A stretch of 64,000 bases of DNA from Pasteurellaceae bacterium Orientalotternb1 (GTDB lineage: Bacteria; Pseudomonadota; Gammaproteobacteria; Enterobacterales; Pasteurellaceae). Both the position numbers and the translations under genes were made by a program. The DNA lies in the NCBI GenBank assembly GCA_011455275.1, contig CP015028.1, positions 496,001 to 560,000 of the forward strand. Reading direction: 5' to 3'. Under the pieces are notes generated by a model, which saw only the letters and a program-made list of their open reading frames with translations, was not told the origin of the DNA and did not search any database. Shown piece by piece: positions 7,727 to 16,874 of the stretch (positions are counted from its first letter, which is position 1; each line of letters begins with the position of its first letter).

Positions 7727-8446
7727 ATGAAAAGCCATTTTTGGATTGAATCTTGGGATAAGTTCTTGCTGATTTTGTTCTCGCTACTCGGTGCTGGATT
7801 TTTTTCGAGCGGCGTGGTGACATGGATTGCGTCTAATTGGGAGCATCTTAGTAAGTTTGAAAAACTGTTTGCAACTCAAGGGTTGTTAGTGCTGCTCATC
7901 GGTGGGAGCTTGTGGCTTAGTCGGCGGGCGAATGCAATCAATAAAATTCAGCTGCTCTGGTTTGTGGCGGCGGTGGTCATTGGTGGGCTATTTGCTCTTA
8001 TTGGGCAGATTTATCAAACGGGTGCAGATGCTTGGGAGCTTTTTGCCTTATGGGCGTTATTGCAGCTGCCATTTTGGATTGTGCTGCCGAATGTCGCAGG
8101 CATTTTGCTGTGGATTGTGACGGTAAATTTAGCTATCGGGTTTTATTTTGAGAGAACTTTGTTTTTCAGCTATAGCTACAGTGCCTCTTTGTTTTGCTTG
8201 ATGGCGTTGCTTTTCAATATCACGTTACTTGGCGTGTTTGAACGCTTCCCAACCTTATTTCACGATAAATGGCGAATTGTGATTCGCACATTGTCGTTGC
8301 TTGTTGCAATGCTTTCCGTGTTTACACTATTTAGTGATGAGAGTCTCGCTCTCCTTATTATGCTGCTGATGGGGGGCTGCTTTTTTATTATAGTAAAAAG
8401 CGGTTTGATCCTATCAATTATGTTCTTTTTTACTGTTCCTTGGTGA
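7727..8446 (+). CDS. DUF2157 membrane protein, 5' part of a frame-broken gene
   Basis: 239 residues in this frame, starting at an ATG with a GGAGAG ribosome site. The N-terminal region (KFLLILFSLLGAGFFSSG, then IASNWEHLSKFEK) is the DUF2157 signature, followed by repeated hydrophobic helices. From about 8377 the frame reads less naturally (GGCFFIIVKSGLIL) and ends at TGA 8444-8446. The other frame, open from 8338, reads GGLLFYYSKKRFDPINYVLF and runs into the next feature. Adding one G to the G6 tract at 8371-8376 joins both into one protein of about 782 residues. Function of DUF2157 proteins is not established; they are inner-membrane proteins. Confidence 0.75.
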   Translation: MKSHFWIESWDKFLLILFSLLGAGFFSSGVVTWIASNWEHLSKFEKLFATQGLLVLLIGGSLWLSRRANAINKIQLLWFVAAVVIGGLFALIGQIYQTGADAWELFALWALLQLPFWIVLPNVAGILLWIVTVNLAIGFYFERTLFFSYSYSASLFCLMALLFNITLLGVFERFPTLFHDKWRIVIRTLSLLVAMLSVFTLFSDESLALLIMLLMGGCFFIIVKSGLILSIMFFFTVPW

Positions 8447-10074
8447 TTGCCGCCAACTTTTTGCTTGGCCGTGACGGAGAAATTTATGTCATGGCACTGA
8501 TAACGGTGGTGGCAGTCATTTTTTTAGGTTATCAGTTAACGCAGTGGATTAAGGAAAAATATGCTCATATTGATAACAATATTGGGGTGACGTTGCTCTA
8601 CTTTTTCCTGACGCTATTGGCAATTGCGTTGATTCTTAACGTACTCTATCTCAACGGGGCGCGATCTGAAAACGTTTTACTGATTCTTGCCTTTATGCTG
8701 TTGGCTGCGGGTTTTGTGATGAAAAATACAGTGAATCCGCTGATTTCTCAAACCTGTTTTGCCGCCGCAATTGTGTTGGCAGTTCTGTACGGAATGTTCT
8801 CACTTGTCTACGATCCACTAAACAGGGTTGAATCGGCAGCGTTTGTTGCGGGTTTTTTGCTAATTTATGCAATTTGCCAAGCCACTTGGGTGAGAACGAT
8901 TGCATTAGTCGCCGTGCTTTATCAAATTCGCTATCACTATCCACTGGTTGATTATGCTGACTGGATGATCCTTGCGTATTTGGTGAGTTTTTTATTGGTG
9001 CCAAAAATACCAAGTCATTTAAACCCAATCGGCTGGGCGTTGTTATTGTTTAATTCAGGAAATTACTACCCAGTAATGGCATTTTGGTATACGAGTGAGG
9101 CAGAGGCATTACCAGAAGTGGATTCTTTCTTCGCATTTATTCGAGTGATTTCTAACGGATATTTCGACAATATGACGTTCGATCTTAGTGGCATTATGTC
9201 CATGTTGATTGTGCTTTCCCCTGTGATTATTTTTGTGATCTTACAACACTGGCAGAAAAAATCCTTGAATATCGTGGTGTTAGTCGGTTTACTAGGCTTT
9301 GTGTTACTTTTCACAGGTTATAGATGGCTAAGTATTTGTTTAGCCCTATTATTGCTAGCGTTCGCCAATCGCAACCGCACATTGCTGCTGTTCTCGGCAT
9401 TATGGCTACTGTGGAGTTTATCAGGGTATTATTATTTCCTTGCTATTCCGCTGTTATATAAGAGCTTTTTGCTTTTGAGTAACGGTGTACTGTTTGGCGG
9501 CTTGGCAATTTATCTCTATCGAAACGCCAAATCGCTCCCACAAGCGGTCAGTTCCGAGCAAAATTTTGCAAATCGAAAAGTGCCTATTGCGGCAGTTTTC
9601 AGTTTGGCGGCAACGCTTGGGTTGGCGAACTATTCCATTACACAAAATGAAGATGTGCTCCAAAACGGCACGCCGATTCTGTTAGAGCTTGCTCCTGCTG
9701 ATCCCCGCTCATTAATGCAGGGCGACTATATGGAACTCAATTACGCAATCTTAGGGAAGATCAATGATCAATTCTACGACTCGCAAATTAAGTGGAGCCA
9801 TAAAGTGTATGCGTTAGTTTCCCTTGATCAACACAATGTTGCGACCTTATGTCGTCTTGAACAAGAAAAACCAACGAATTTCGCTGGCTGTACTGAAGGG
9901 GTTTATTTGCCTGTTAAGTGGAATGTTGGTCAGATCAGCCTCCCAAGTCATCAGTACTTTTTCGCAGAAGGGAAAGCGGCACACTATAATGTTGCTCGTT
10001 ATGGCGAATTCCGCTTTAAAGATGGCAAAGTCTTACTTTCAAGACTACTCAATGAGCAATATCTTGAGCTTTAG
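8440..10074 (+). CDS. DUF4401 / GDYXXLXY membrane protein, 3' part of a frame-broken gene
   Basis: Open frame of 544 residues if a TTG at 8440 is used, but the TTG is probably internal: the frame is open back to 8338 and continues the DUF2157 protein after the G6 tract. It has about a dozen hydrophobic helices; the DUF4401-like end reads LWSLSGYYYFLAIPLLYKS, and the C-terminal soluble part holds GDYMELNYAI, the hallmark of the GDYXXLXY domain. DUF2157, DUF4401 and GDYXXLXY proteins usually lie side by side; here they seem to be one polypeptide. If the TTG were used, the TTGGTGA overlap with the upstream stop would allow coupled translation. A USS lies inside the coding region near 9540. Confidence 0.75.
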   Translation: MVIAANFLLGRDGEIYVMALITVVAVIFLGYQLTQWIKEKYAHIDNNIGVTLLYFFLTLLAIALILNVLYLNGARSENVLLILAFMLLAAGFVMKNTVNPLISQTCFAAAIVLAVLYGMFSLVYDPLNRVESAAFVAGFLLIYAICQATWVRTIALVAVLYQIRYHYPLVDYADWMILAYLVSFLLVPKIPSHLNPIGWALLLFNSGNYYPVMAFWYTSEAEALPEVDSFFAFIRVISNGYFDNMTFDLSGIMSMLIVLSPVIIFVILQHWQKKSLNIVVLVGLLGFVLLFTGYRWLSICLALLLLAFANRNRTLLLFSALWLLWSLSGYYYFLAIPLLYKSFLLLSNGVLFGGLAIYLYRNAKSLPQAVSSEQNFANRKVPIAAVFSLAATLGLANYSITQNEDVLQNGTPILLELAPADPRSLMQGDYMELNYAILGKINDQFYDSQIKWSHKVYALVSLDQHNVATLCRLEQEKPTNFAGCTEGVYLPVKWNVGQISLPSHQYFFAEGKAAHYNVARYGEFRFKDGKVLLSRLLNEQYLEL

Positions 10075-10090
10075 TTAGCAAGGTGAGTAA

Positions 10091-10127
10091 AAAATCAGGG
10101 ACACTAAAAAATCTCCCTGATTTTTTT
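10091..10127 (+). terminator. Rho-independent terminator
   Basis: AAAATCAGGGA (10091-10101) pairs with TCCCTGATTTT followed by a T run, with a 12-base loop. It ends the 7727-10074 transcript and faces the convergent serA gene. Confidence 0.85.
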
Positions 10128-10154
10128 ATCTTATTTTAGCTTAAATATTTTAAC

Positions 10155-11390
10155 TTAGTAGAGTACACGGCTCTTAATGGTGCCATCGATCTCTTTCAAG
10201 CGTTTTAACGCTTCATCCGTATGCTCTGATTCCACATCGATCACCACATAACCAATTTGTGGATCAGTTTGCAAGAACTGGGCGGCGATGTTCACATTTA
10301 AATCCACAAACACTTGGTTTATTTTGTTCAAAATACCAGGTTTGTTGGTGTGAATATGTAACAAACGTTTGGTGCCGCTGTGTTCTGGCAACGATACTTC
10401 AGGGAAATTGACCGCTGAAAGTGTTGAGCCGTTATCAGAATATTTTACAAATTTATTTGCCACTTCAGAACCGATATTCGCTTGGGCTTCGGAGGTTGAG
10501 CCGCCGATGTGCGGGGTCAAAATCACATTGTCGAACTCGGTTAATGGCGAGACAAACGGATCGTTGATTGAGGCAGGCTCTTCAGGGAATACGTCTAACG
10601 CCGCCCCACGAAGATGCCCTGATTTCAACCCATCAACTAACGCATCAATATCCACCACTGTGCCACGAGCAGCGTTGATCACTACCGCATCTTTTTTCAC
10701 TTTCGGTAAGTTTGTTGCATTCAACAAGTTTTTGGTTGACGGATTTTCTGGCACGTGCAGCGAGATGGCATCGCTCATCGCCAACAATTCATCAAGGCTG
10801 TTTACTTGTTGGGCATTACCCAAAGGTAGCTTGTTTTCGATGTCGTAGAAATAGACTCGCATCCCGATCGCTTCCGCCAAAATGCTCAACTGCGAACCGA
10901 TATGTCCATAGCCGATAATACCGAGATTTTTGCCCCGCACTTCGTTTGAACCTGCAGCGGATTTATTCCATACGCCACGGTGCACTTCTGCATTTGCCGT
11001 TGGCACTTGACGCATTAACAGTAAAATCTCGCCCAACACTAATTCTGCGACTGATCGGGTGTTTGAGAATGGGGCGTTGAATACAGGAATACCACGCTGT
11101 TTGGCGGCATTGAGATCCACTTGGTTGGTGCCGATGCAGAAGCAGCCGATAGCAATTAATTTCGGTGCGTGAGCCAACACTTCTTCGGTCACAAACGTGC
11201 GTGAACGAATGCCTAAGAAGTGTGCATCTTTCACTGCATCAAGTAGCTCTTGACCATCAAGGGCTTTTTTGTGGTATTCAATATTGGTGTAGCCTGCCGC
11301 TTTAATCGCATCAATCGCATTTTGATGCACGCCTTCAAGCAACACAAATTTGATTTTGGATTTGTCAAGGGAGGTTTTTTGTTGTGTCAT
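10155..11390 (-). CDS. serA: D-3-phosphoglycerate dehydrogenase
   Basis: First enzyme of serine synthesis, oxidising 3-phosphoglycerate with NAD. 411 residues, matching the ~410-residue E. coli-type SerA with a C-terminal ACT domain. The Rossmann motif GIIGYGHIGSQLSILAE is near residue 160, the catalytic region ILTPHIGGSTSEAQANIG near 290, and the ACT domain (HIHTNKPGILNKINQVF, then the C-terminal SRVLY) provides serine feedback sites. It follows rpiA, the same order as in E. coli, but the 139-bp gap is filled by a large nested palindrome, so co-transcription may be attenuated. Confidence 0.97.
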   Translation of the reverse strand: MTQQKTSLDKSKIKFVLLEGVHQNAIDAIKAAGYTNIEYHKKALDGQELLDAVKDAHFLGIRSRTFVTEEVLAHAPKLIAIGCFCIGTNQVDLNAAKQRGIPVFNAPFSNTRSVAELVLGEILLLMRQVPTANAEVHRGVWNKSAAGSNEVRGKNLGIIGYGHIGSQLSILAEAIGMRVYFYDIENKLPLGNAQQVNSLDELLAMSDAISLHVPENPSTKNLLNATNLPKVKKDAVVINAARGTVVDIDALVDGLKSGHLRGAALDVFPEEPASINDPFVSPLTEFDNVILTPHIGGSTSEAQANIGSEVANKFVKYSDNGSTLSAVNFPEVSLPEHSGTKRLLHIHTNKPGILNKINQVFVDLNVNIAAQFLQTDPQIGYVVIDVESEHTDEALKRLKEIDGTIKSRVLY

Positions 11391-11420
11391 AGGTTTTCCT
11401 GAAATGTTGTTATAAATATG

Positions 11421-11492
11421 GTAGGGGCGGACCTATGTGTCCGCCCGAAAATTCGTAAATCGTAACGGGCGGACACATAGGTCCGCCTCTAC
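11421..11492. repeat. Large nested palindrome between rpiA and serA
   Basis: Arm 1 (11421-11446) GTAGGGGCGGACCTATGTGT plus CCGCCC; arm 2 (11467-11492) is its inverted copy, ending CCGCCTCTAC. Each arm is itself near-palindromic (GGCGGACctatgtGTCCGCC). The loop (11447-11466) is AT-rich. Similar in layout to the TGTAGGGTGGGTC elements but with a different core. No USS is inside, although ACCGCTTGT follows at 11521. Confidence 0.85.
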
Positions 11493-11529
11493 ATTTATAT
11501 GCGAAACAGGAGCGATTTTTAACCGCTTG

Positions 11530-12189
11530 TTACTCAATAATTTTTGCCCCATCTGGTGTGCCAACGATGGTGACGTTAGCGTAGCGTTGGGCGAAAATGC
11601 CGTTGGTGACCACACCTGCGATGTTGTTAATGGTTTGCTCCATTTTTAACGGCTCTACAATTTTGAAGTCGTACACATCTAAAATCACATTGCCGTTGTC
11701 GGTTACGACATTTTCACGGTACTCTGGCGATCCGCCAAGTGCCACCAGCTGACGAGCGACATAAGAACGAGCCATTGGGATCACTTCCACGGGCAAAGCG
11801 AAGGTAGAGCCTAGCACATCGACCTGTTTTGTGGAATCCACAATGCAGATGAATTTTTTTGCCAGTGAACTCACAATTTTTTCACGGGTTAATGCCGCAC
11901 CGCCGCCTTTGATCATATAGCCTTGTGGGGTGATTTCATCCGCCCCATCAATATACACATCAAGGCTTGATACCTCATTCGCATTGAATACTTCAATACC
12001 CTGTTTACGCAGCAATTCTTCCGAATTTTTCGATGCTGCCACCGCCCCTTTGATTTCATCTCGCATTTCGCCAAGGGCTTCAATAAAACAGTTTACCGTT
12101 GAGCCACTGCCAACGCCAACAATGGTGTCAGGTTTGACATACTTCAACGCCGCACGTGCTGCGATTTTTTTCATTTCGAGTTGATCCAT
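11530..12189 (-). CDS. rpiA: Ribose-5-phosphate isomerase A
   Basis: 219 residues, the standard length. Interconverts ribose-5-phosphate and ribulose-5-phosphate in the pentose phosphate pathway. Motifs: [16 protein letters not shown] near residue 25 (phosphate loop), YIDGADEI near 81 (catalytic acid region), and [14 protein letters not shown] near 93. Starts at ATG 12189 with a GGAAAC ribosome site. Upstream is the glmM-end USS hairpin, so it likely has its own promoter in the ~55 bp between; downstream lies serA. Confidence 0.97.
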   Translation of the reverse strand: MDQLEMKKIAARAALKYVKPDTIVGVGSGSTVNCFIEALGEMRDEIKGAVAASKNSEELLRKQGIEVFNANEVSSLDVYIDGADEITPQGYMIKGGGAALTREKIVSSLAKKFICIVDSTKQVDVLGSTFALPVEVIPMARSYVARQLVALGGSPEYRENVVTDNGNVILDVYDFKIVEPLKMEQTINNIAGVVTNGIFAQRYANVTIVGTPDGAKIIE

Positions 12190-12243
12190 AATGTTTCCTT
12201 CATCATTATTCTGCCGCTGCTTGCGGGGGAAGAATTTATATAA

Positions 12244-12290
12244 ACAAGCGGTCAGTTTTTTGCAAAATTTTGCACGAAACTGACCGCTTG
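12244..12290 (-). terminator. Inverted USS pair after glmM
   Basis: ACAAGCGGTCAGTTT (12244-12258) pairs with AAACTGACCGCTTG (12277-12290) around TTTGCAAAATTTTGCACG. It starts immediately after the glmM stop and precedes rpiA on the same strand. Confidence 0.6.
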
Positions 12291-12292
12291 CA

Positions 12293-13627
12293 TTAGTTAC
12301 GTTTTACCGCTTCGACAATTTCTTCGGCACTGCGTTGAGCCAGTTCAGCGTCTTCGCATTCGACCATCACACGAATTAATGGCTCGGTACCTGATTTCCG
12401 TAGCAAAATACGCCCTTTGCCTGCCAAGCGTTTTTCCACGTCCGCCGCAACGGCTTTGACTTCCTCACTTTCGAGCGGGTTTGTCCCACCTGAAAAGCGA
12501 ACGTTGAGCAGCACTTGTGGGAATAGCGGAACGGCTTTCGCCAATTCGTTCAGACTCAATTTATGGCTTGCCATTGCCGCTAACACTTCGAGAGAGGCAA
12601 TAATGCCATCGCCCGTGGTGTTTTTATCTAACACAATGATATGCCCTGAGTTTTCGCCGCCTAGCTTCCAGCCTTTTTCTTTTAATAATTCAAGCACATA
12701 GCGGTCGCCCACGTTGGCACGCACGAATGGGATCGCCAACTGTTTTAGCGCGATTTCTAAGCTCATATTGCTCATCAAGGTGCCGACTACGCCGCCCTGT
12801 AATTTGCCTGCTCGCAAGGCTTCTCGAGCGATGATAAACAGAATTTGGTCTCCATCAACTTTATTGCCTAAGTGATCGACCATAATCAAGCGGTCGCCAT
12901 CGCCATCATAGGCAAGTCCAACGTCTGCCCCCGCTTCTACCACCACTTTTTGCAAGGCGTTGATGTCTGTCGCCCCGCATTTCTCATTGATGTTTAAACC
13001 GTCTGGGCGAGTGCCGATTTCGATCACATCGGCACCTAATTCACGCAACACATTTGGTGCGATATGGTAGGTTGCTCCGTTGGCACAATCGACCACAATT
13101 TTATAGCCTTCAAGGCTTAAATGTGCAGGGAAGGTGCTTTTACAAAATTCGATATAGCGACCCGAAGCATCATTGATTCGGCTTGCCCGCCCAAGCTCTG
13201 CCGAACTCACGCAATCCATTTGTTCATCAAGCAGTGTTTCGATCGCTTCTTCAACTTCATCAGGTAATTTCTCACCGTTTGAGGAGAAGAATTTGATGCC
13301 GTTGTCTTGGTATGGATTGTGTGAGGCGGAAATCACTATACCTGCTTCCGCTCGGAAAGTGCGTGTTAAGTAAGCTATCGCAGGGGTTGGCATTGGACCT
13401 GTGAAGGCGGCTGAAAGCCCCGCTGCAGCCAAACCTGCTTCAAGGGCAGATTCCAACATATAGCCAGAAATGCGGGTGTCTTTGCCGATGAGTACTTTCT
13501 TTGACCCTTGTGTTGCGAGGATTTTCCCCGCAGCCCAGCCAAGTTTTAAAGCAAATTCAGGGGTGATGGGAAATTTCCCGACTTCACCACGCACGCCATC
13601 GGTGCCAAAATATTTACGTTGTGCCAT
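12293..13627 (-). CDS. glmM: Phosphoglucosamine mutase
   Basis: Converts glucosamine-6-phosphate to glucosamine-1-phosphate for UDP-GlcNAc, feeding peptidoglycan and LPS. 444 residues, matching E. coli (445). The phosphoserine loop is [13 protein letters not shown] (near residue 100), the metal-binding loop is [10 protein letters not shown], and the C-terminal phosphate-binding loop is [12 protein letters not shown]. The open frame extends to 13723, but that part translates the palindromic repeat; the ATG at 13627 ([15 protein letters not shown]) has an AGAGG ribosome site and the conserved N-terminus. Usually glmM follows folP or ftsH in enterics; here it follows ilvA. Confidence 0.97.
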   Translation of the reverse strand: MAQRKYFGTDGVRGEVGKFPITPEFALKLGWAAGKILATQGSKKVLIGKDTRISGYMLESALEAGLAAAGLSAAFTGPMPTPAIAYLTRTFRAEAGIVISASHNPYQDNGIKFFSSNGEKLPDEVEEAIETLLDEQMDCVSSAELGRASRINDASGRYIEFCKSTFPAHLSLEGYKIVVDCANGATYHIAPNVLRELGADVIEIGTRPDGLNINEKCGATDINALQKVVVEAGADVGLAYDGDGDRLIMVDHLGNKVDGDQILFIIAREALRAGKLQGGVVGTLMSNMSLEIALKQLAIPFVRANVGDRYVLELLKEKGWKLGGENSGHIIVLDKNTTGDGIIASLEVLAAMASHKLSLNELAKAVPLFPQVLLNVRFSGGTNPLESEEVKAVAADVEKRLAGKGRILLRKSGTEPLIRVMVECEDAELAQRSAEEIVEAVKRN

Positions 13628-13641
13628 TGTAGCCTCTTTTA

Positions 13642-13729
13642 TGTAGGGTGGGTCTTGACCCACCAAACCGCAACAAGCGGTTAGATTTCTGAAAAGTTTT
13701 GCAAACGGTGGGTCAAGACCCACCCTACA
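13642..13729. repeat. Composite palindromic element with central USS between ilvA and glmM
   Basis: TGTAGGGTGGGTCTTGACCC plus ACC (13642-13664) and its exact inverted copy (13707-13729) flank AACAAGCGGTTAGATTTCTG with GCAAACGG. The two arms are identical in sequence to those at 3583-3671, 10 kb away, and the inter-arm distance is nearly the same (42 versus 43 bases). Confidence 0.85.
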
Positions 13730-13732
13730 TTG

Positions 13733-15259
13733 TTATTTTAAGAAGAACTGATACGCAGGGCTGTCGCTGACGTTTTGGTAGCGATAGCCAAGGCGGTTGA
13801 GATCTTGTTGGAACTGGGATTGTTCGGGTTCATTGATCACAAAAGCGGCTAAAATATCGCCGTAATCTGCACCGTGAGCACGATAATGGAATAGCGAAAT
13901 ATCCCAGTTAATCAGCGTTTGTAAGAAGTGGAACAACGCCCCTTTCTGTTCTGGAAATTCAAAGCGGTATAACACTTCTCGCTCGATCGATGTTGGGCGA
14001 CCGCCGACCATATAGCGAATATGGGTTTTGGCAATGTCATCTTCTGAAAGGTCGGTAACATCATAGTCGTGCTGTTGTAACCCTTTGATAATCTCCAGTT
14101 TTTCCGTATTGCCGCTCACTCGCACACCTACGAAAATACAGGCTTGGCGATCGTCAGAATGGCGGTAGTTAAATTCAGTGACTGCTCGATTGCCAAGAAT
14201 CTCGCAGAATTCCAAGAACGCTCCTTTTTGCTCTGGAATGGTTACGGCTAACAAGGCTTCGTGTTTTTCGCCGATCTCGCATCGTTCGGAAACGTAACGC
14301 AAGGTGTGGAAATTCATATTTGCTCCCGACAAAATGCAGGCTAATTTTTTGCCTTGCAGATCGTGTTGTGCAATATATTTTTTCAGCCCTGCAAGCGATA
14401 GTGCCCCCGAAGGCTCTGCTACCGCACGCACATTTTCAAATACGTCTTTGAGTGCCGCACAAATCTCATCGTTATCCACCAGCACCACATCATCAATATA
14501 TTGCTGACACAAGCGGAAGGTTTCATCGCCAATACGTTTTACCGCCACGCCGTCGGCAAATAAACCGACACGCTCTAGCTCAACGGGTTCACCCGCTTGC
14601 AAAGCGTGGAATAGGCAAGCAGAATCTTTGGATTCGACCCCAATAATTTTGATTTCAGGCATCAGCTGTTTAATCAGCACCGCAATGCCTGCTGCCAAAC
14701 CGCCACCGCCGACGGGCACGAAAACGTAATCCAAGTTGTTGGTTTGCTGCAATAGCTCCATTCCGATCGCCCCTTGTCCTGCAATCACTAACGGGTGATC
14801 GAACGGGTGGACGAAGGTCATTTTCAGCTCGTCAGCAAGTTCAATTGCTTTGGCTTTGGCTTCATCAAAATTCGCACCAAACAGCAACACTTCACCGCCA
14901 AAGGAACGCACGGCATCGACTTTGATTGATGGTGTATTTTGTGGCATCACAATTAACGCTCGCAAACCAAGATGTTTGGCGGAAAGTGCCACACCTTGTG
15001 CGTGATTGCCCGCTGATGCTGCGATAACGCCAGAGGCTTTTTGTGCAGGAGAAAGGCTGGAGATCATCGCATAAGCTCCACGCAGTTTGAAACTGTGTAC
15101 TGGCTGGCGATCTTCACGTTTGATCAGAATGGTATTGCCCAAGCGTTCCGAGAGTTTTTCCATTGGTTGCAATGGGGTCACTTGAGCAAGATCGTAGATT
15201 TTAGAACTGACAATGGTACGGAGATAATCCGTACCAGTTTTGAGAGCGTGTTCACTCAT
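13733..15259 (-). CDS. ilvA: Threonine ammonia-lyase, biosynthetic
   Basis: PLP enzyme converting threonine to 2-oxobutanoate, the entry to isoleucine synthesis. 508 residues, comparable to E. coli IlvA (514). The PLP lysine is Lys58 in VHSFKLRGAYAM; the glycine loop is VPVGGGGLAAGIA near residue 185. The C-terminal third contains two ACT-like regulatory repeats (LLAVTIPEQKGAFLEF and YRFEFPEQKGALFHFL), consistent with isoleucine inhibition and valine activation. The gene stands alone, without other ilv genes in the window, and no attenuator was seen in the 18-bp gap from slyD. Its 3' end abuts the composite palindrome. Confidence 0.97.
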   Translation of the reverse strand: MSEHALKTGTDYLRTIVSSKIYDLAQVTPLQPMEKLSERLGNTILIKREDRQPVHSFKLRGAYAMISSLSPAQKASGVIAASAGNHAQGVALSAKHLGLRALIVMPQNTPSIKVDAVRSFGGEVLLFGANFDEAKAKAIELADELKMTFVHPFDHPLVIAGQGAIGMELLQQTNNLDYVFVPVGGGGLAAGIAVLIKQLMPEIKIIGVESKDSACLFHALQAGEPVELERVGLFADGVAVKRIGDETFRLCQQYIDDVVLVDNDEICAALKDVFENVRAVAEPSGALSLAGLKKYIAQHDLQGKKLACILSGANMNFHTLRYVSERCEIGEKHEALLAVTIPEQKGAFLEFCEILGNRAVTEFNYRHSDDRQACIFVGVRVSGNTEKLEIIKGLQQHDYDVTDLSEDDIAKTHIRYMVGGRPTSIEREVLYRFEFPEQKGALFHFLQTLINWDISLFHYRAHGADYGDILAAFVINEPEQSQFQQDLNRLGYRYQNVSDSPAYQFFLK

Positions 15260-15277
15260 CGTGTAACGAACCTGTGA

Positions 15278-15937
15278 TTAGTGTTTATGGCATTTCTCAT
15301 CAGCAGAATGGTGGTGATGATGGTGCTCATCACAACATTCTCCATTATGATGATGGTGATGATGTTCATCACAGCAGCCCTCGTGTGCTTCATCGTAATG
15401 ATGGTGGTGATGTCCGCCGCAACCACAGCCATGGTGTTCTTCGTCGCTATCGTGTCCGCCACAGCAACCACCTGCTTGGTGAACGTGACCGTGTGCGATC
15501 TCTTCTAAAGTGGCTTCACGAGTCGCCACCACTTCCACGCTGAATAGCAATTCTTGACCAGCTAACATATGGTTACCATCAACCACGACTTCATCGCCTT
15601 CCACCGCAGTAATCACCACAGGTAATGGACCAACATCAGTGTCTGCGATAAAACGCATACCCACTTCTAATTCGTCCACGCCCATAAATACCTCTTTAGG
15701 TACACGTTGCACCATATTTTCGTTGTATTCGCCATAGCCTTCTTCTGGTTTAACACGAACTTCAAAGGTATCACCAACGGCTTTGCCTTCAAGGGCATTT
15801 TCTAAGCCGATCACTAAGTTGTTGTGACCGTGTAAATATTCTAATGGCTGGTTCGCTGGTGCTTCATCAACGAGTACGCCATCTTGGGTACGAACTTGGT
15901 AAGCGATGCTTGGCACCACATTTTTTGCGATTTTCAT
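15278..15937 (-). CDS. slyD: FKBP-type peptidyl-prolyl isomerase / nickel chaperone SlyD
   Basis: 219 residues. The FKBP and insert-in-flap domains occupy about residues 1-150 (starts MKIAKNVVPSIAYQVRTQDG; LEYLHGHNNLVIGLENAL is the active-site loop). The C-terminal tail from about residue 152 is a long metal-binding run of His and Cys with repeated CCGGH, CGCGGHHHHHH and CCDEHHHHHH-type blocks. SlyD assists folding and delivers Ni(II) for hydrogenase or urease maturation. The tail is long and its codons (CATCAT/CACCAC) form a low-complexity stretch at 15280-15480. It lies 18 bp upstream of ilvA on the same strand. Confidence 0.95.
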   Translation of the reverse strand: MKIAKNVVPSIAYQVRTQDGVLVDEAPANQPLEYLHGHNNLVIGLENALEGKAVGDTFEVRVKPEEGYGEYNENMVQRVPKEVFMGVDELEVGMRFIADTDVGPLPVVITAVEGDEVVVDGNHMLAGQELLFSVEVVATREATLEEIAHGHVHQAGGCCGGHDSDEEHHGCGCGGHHHHHYDEAHEGCCDEHHHHHHNGECCDEHHHHHHSADEKCHKH

Positions 15938-16014
15938 AGAGTTTCCTTAATTGATTGTGAAAAACGGTGCATTGTAGCTTGTTATCGCCGATTTGCAAAT
16001 CGTTACAATGATCT

Positions 16015-16040
16015 GACCGCTTGTAAAGCCACAAGCGGTC
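16015..16040. terminator. Tight inverted USS hairpin between the SIMPL gene and slyD
   Basis: GACCGCTTGT (16015-16024) and ACAAGCGGTC (16031-16040) form a perfect 10-bp stem with a 6-base loop, with no GCAAA tail. It lies downstream of the SIMPL gene on the minus strand and could end its transcript, though the T run is weak. Confidence 0.5.
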
Positions 16041-16092
16041 GGAGTTAAAAGTAATCTCGCTGTTTACGGAGAGAAAGTGAATACGCAGCGGG

Positions 16093-16815
16093 TTATTCAA
16101 ACATCACTTTGCCAGAAGCCGTTGCAGAAATTGTCTGCTTCCCCGCTTCCAGTGGAAGTTGTTCGTTAGATGACATTGATGATGCTTTCATTGCCGATGC
16201 GGCATACATTCTTGGTTCAGGGGATACAATATCACTTGGCGTATTTAAACGTACATCGCTTAATACATATTTTTTCGCTTTTAAGCCTTGTTGGATAACA
16301 TCCGCTTTGTGTTGAAATTGCTTGATGATCTCAAGTGTCATCTCATCTTCTAACGATGCCATTTTTTCAGGCGATACACTGAAATCAATATAACTGATCG
16401 CAATTTGATCGCCTAAATTTTCTAATACTTTTGCCATTGCATCAAAGTCTCTGCTTTTCAAGGTAATGCGACCTTCTGCTACCCAACCTGTTACTTTGCC
16501 ATCTTTGTTATAGTCGGCGTAATTACTAATACCATTTGCTGCAATGTCAATCTCGGAATGTTGTTTAGCAAGTTCCAAGAATTTGTTTAGATTGGTGGAA
16601 ACTTGGGTTTTGAGTTCAGCTAGATTTTTTCCTGATTTACGGCTGTAAACTTCCGCTTGCATCAAATCTTTTGCAACGGTGCGGCTGACTTGAGTTGAAA
16701 AATGGAATTGAGAGCCTTTTCCGTTGTAAGTCGGTTCTGGGGTGGTTTCTGCAGATACTGCGAAAGTTGCCGCAGCAAGCGGTAGGATTGCGAGATATTT
16801 TTGCAATTTCATCAT
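16093..16815 (-). CDS. Periplasmic SIMPL-domain (DUF541) protein
   Basis: 240 residues with a clear Sec signal peptide (MMKLQKYLAILPLAAATFAVSA, cleavage likely after SA near residue 22). The rest is a SIMPL/DUF541 domain as in E. coli YggE: the ARTVAKDLM-type segment, then IDFSVSPEKMASLEDEM and the C-terminal TISATASGKVMFE strand typical of the family. YggE is linked to oxidative-stress tolerance; a function in this organism cannot be read. Either of the two first Met codons could be the start. It stands between trmO and slyD on the same strand, with a gap of about 59 bp from trmO. Confidence 0.85.
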   Translation of the reverse strand: MMKLQKYLAILPLAAATFAVSAETTPEPTYNGKGSQFHFSTQVSRTVAKDLMQAEVYSRKSGKNLAELKTQVSTNLNKFLELAKQHSEIDIAANGISNYADYNKDGKVTGWVAEGRITLKSRDFDAMAKVLENLGDQIAISYIDFSVSPEKMASLEDEMTLEIIKQFQHKADVIQQGLKAKKYVLSDVRLNTPSDIVSPEPRMYAASAMKASSMSSNEQLPLEAGKQTISATASGKVMFE

Positions 16816-16874
16816 ATTGTCCTCAATAAAAGTTAGAAATTCGAAAATTGTTGGTTAGAGCCAGTATTGCCAAA

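Noticed and set aside
13628-13723. Extended N-terminus of glmM
   Set aside because: It reads through the inverted repeat; GlmM begins at [15 protein letters not shown].
15256-15543. Ile/Thr/His-rich and Met/Val-rich frames opposite slyD
   Set aside because: They are shadows of the repetitive His codons in the SlyD tail.
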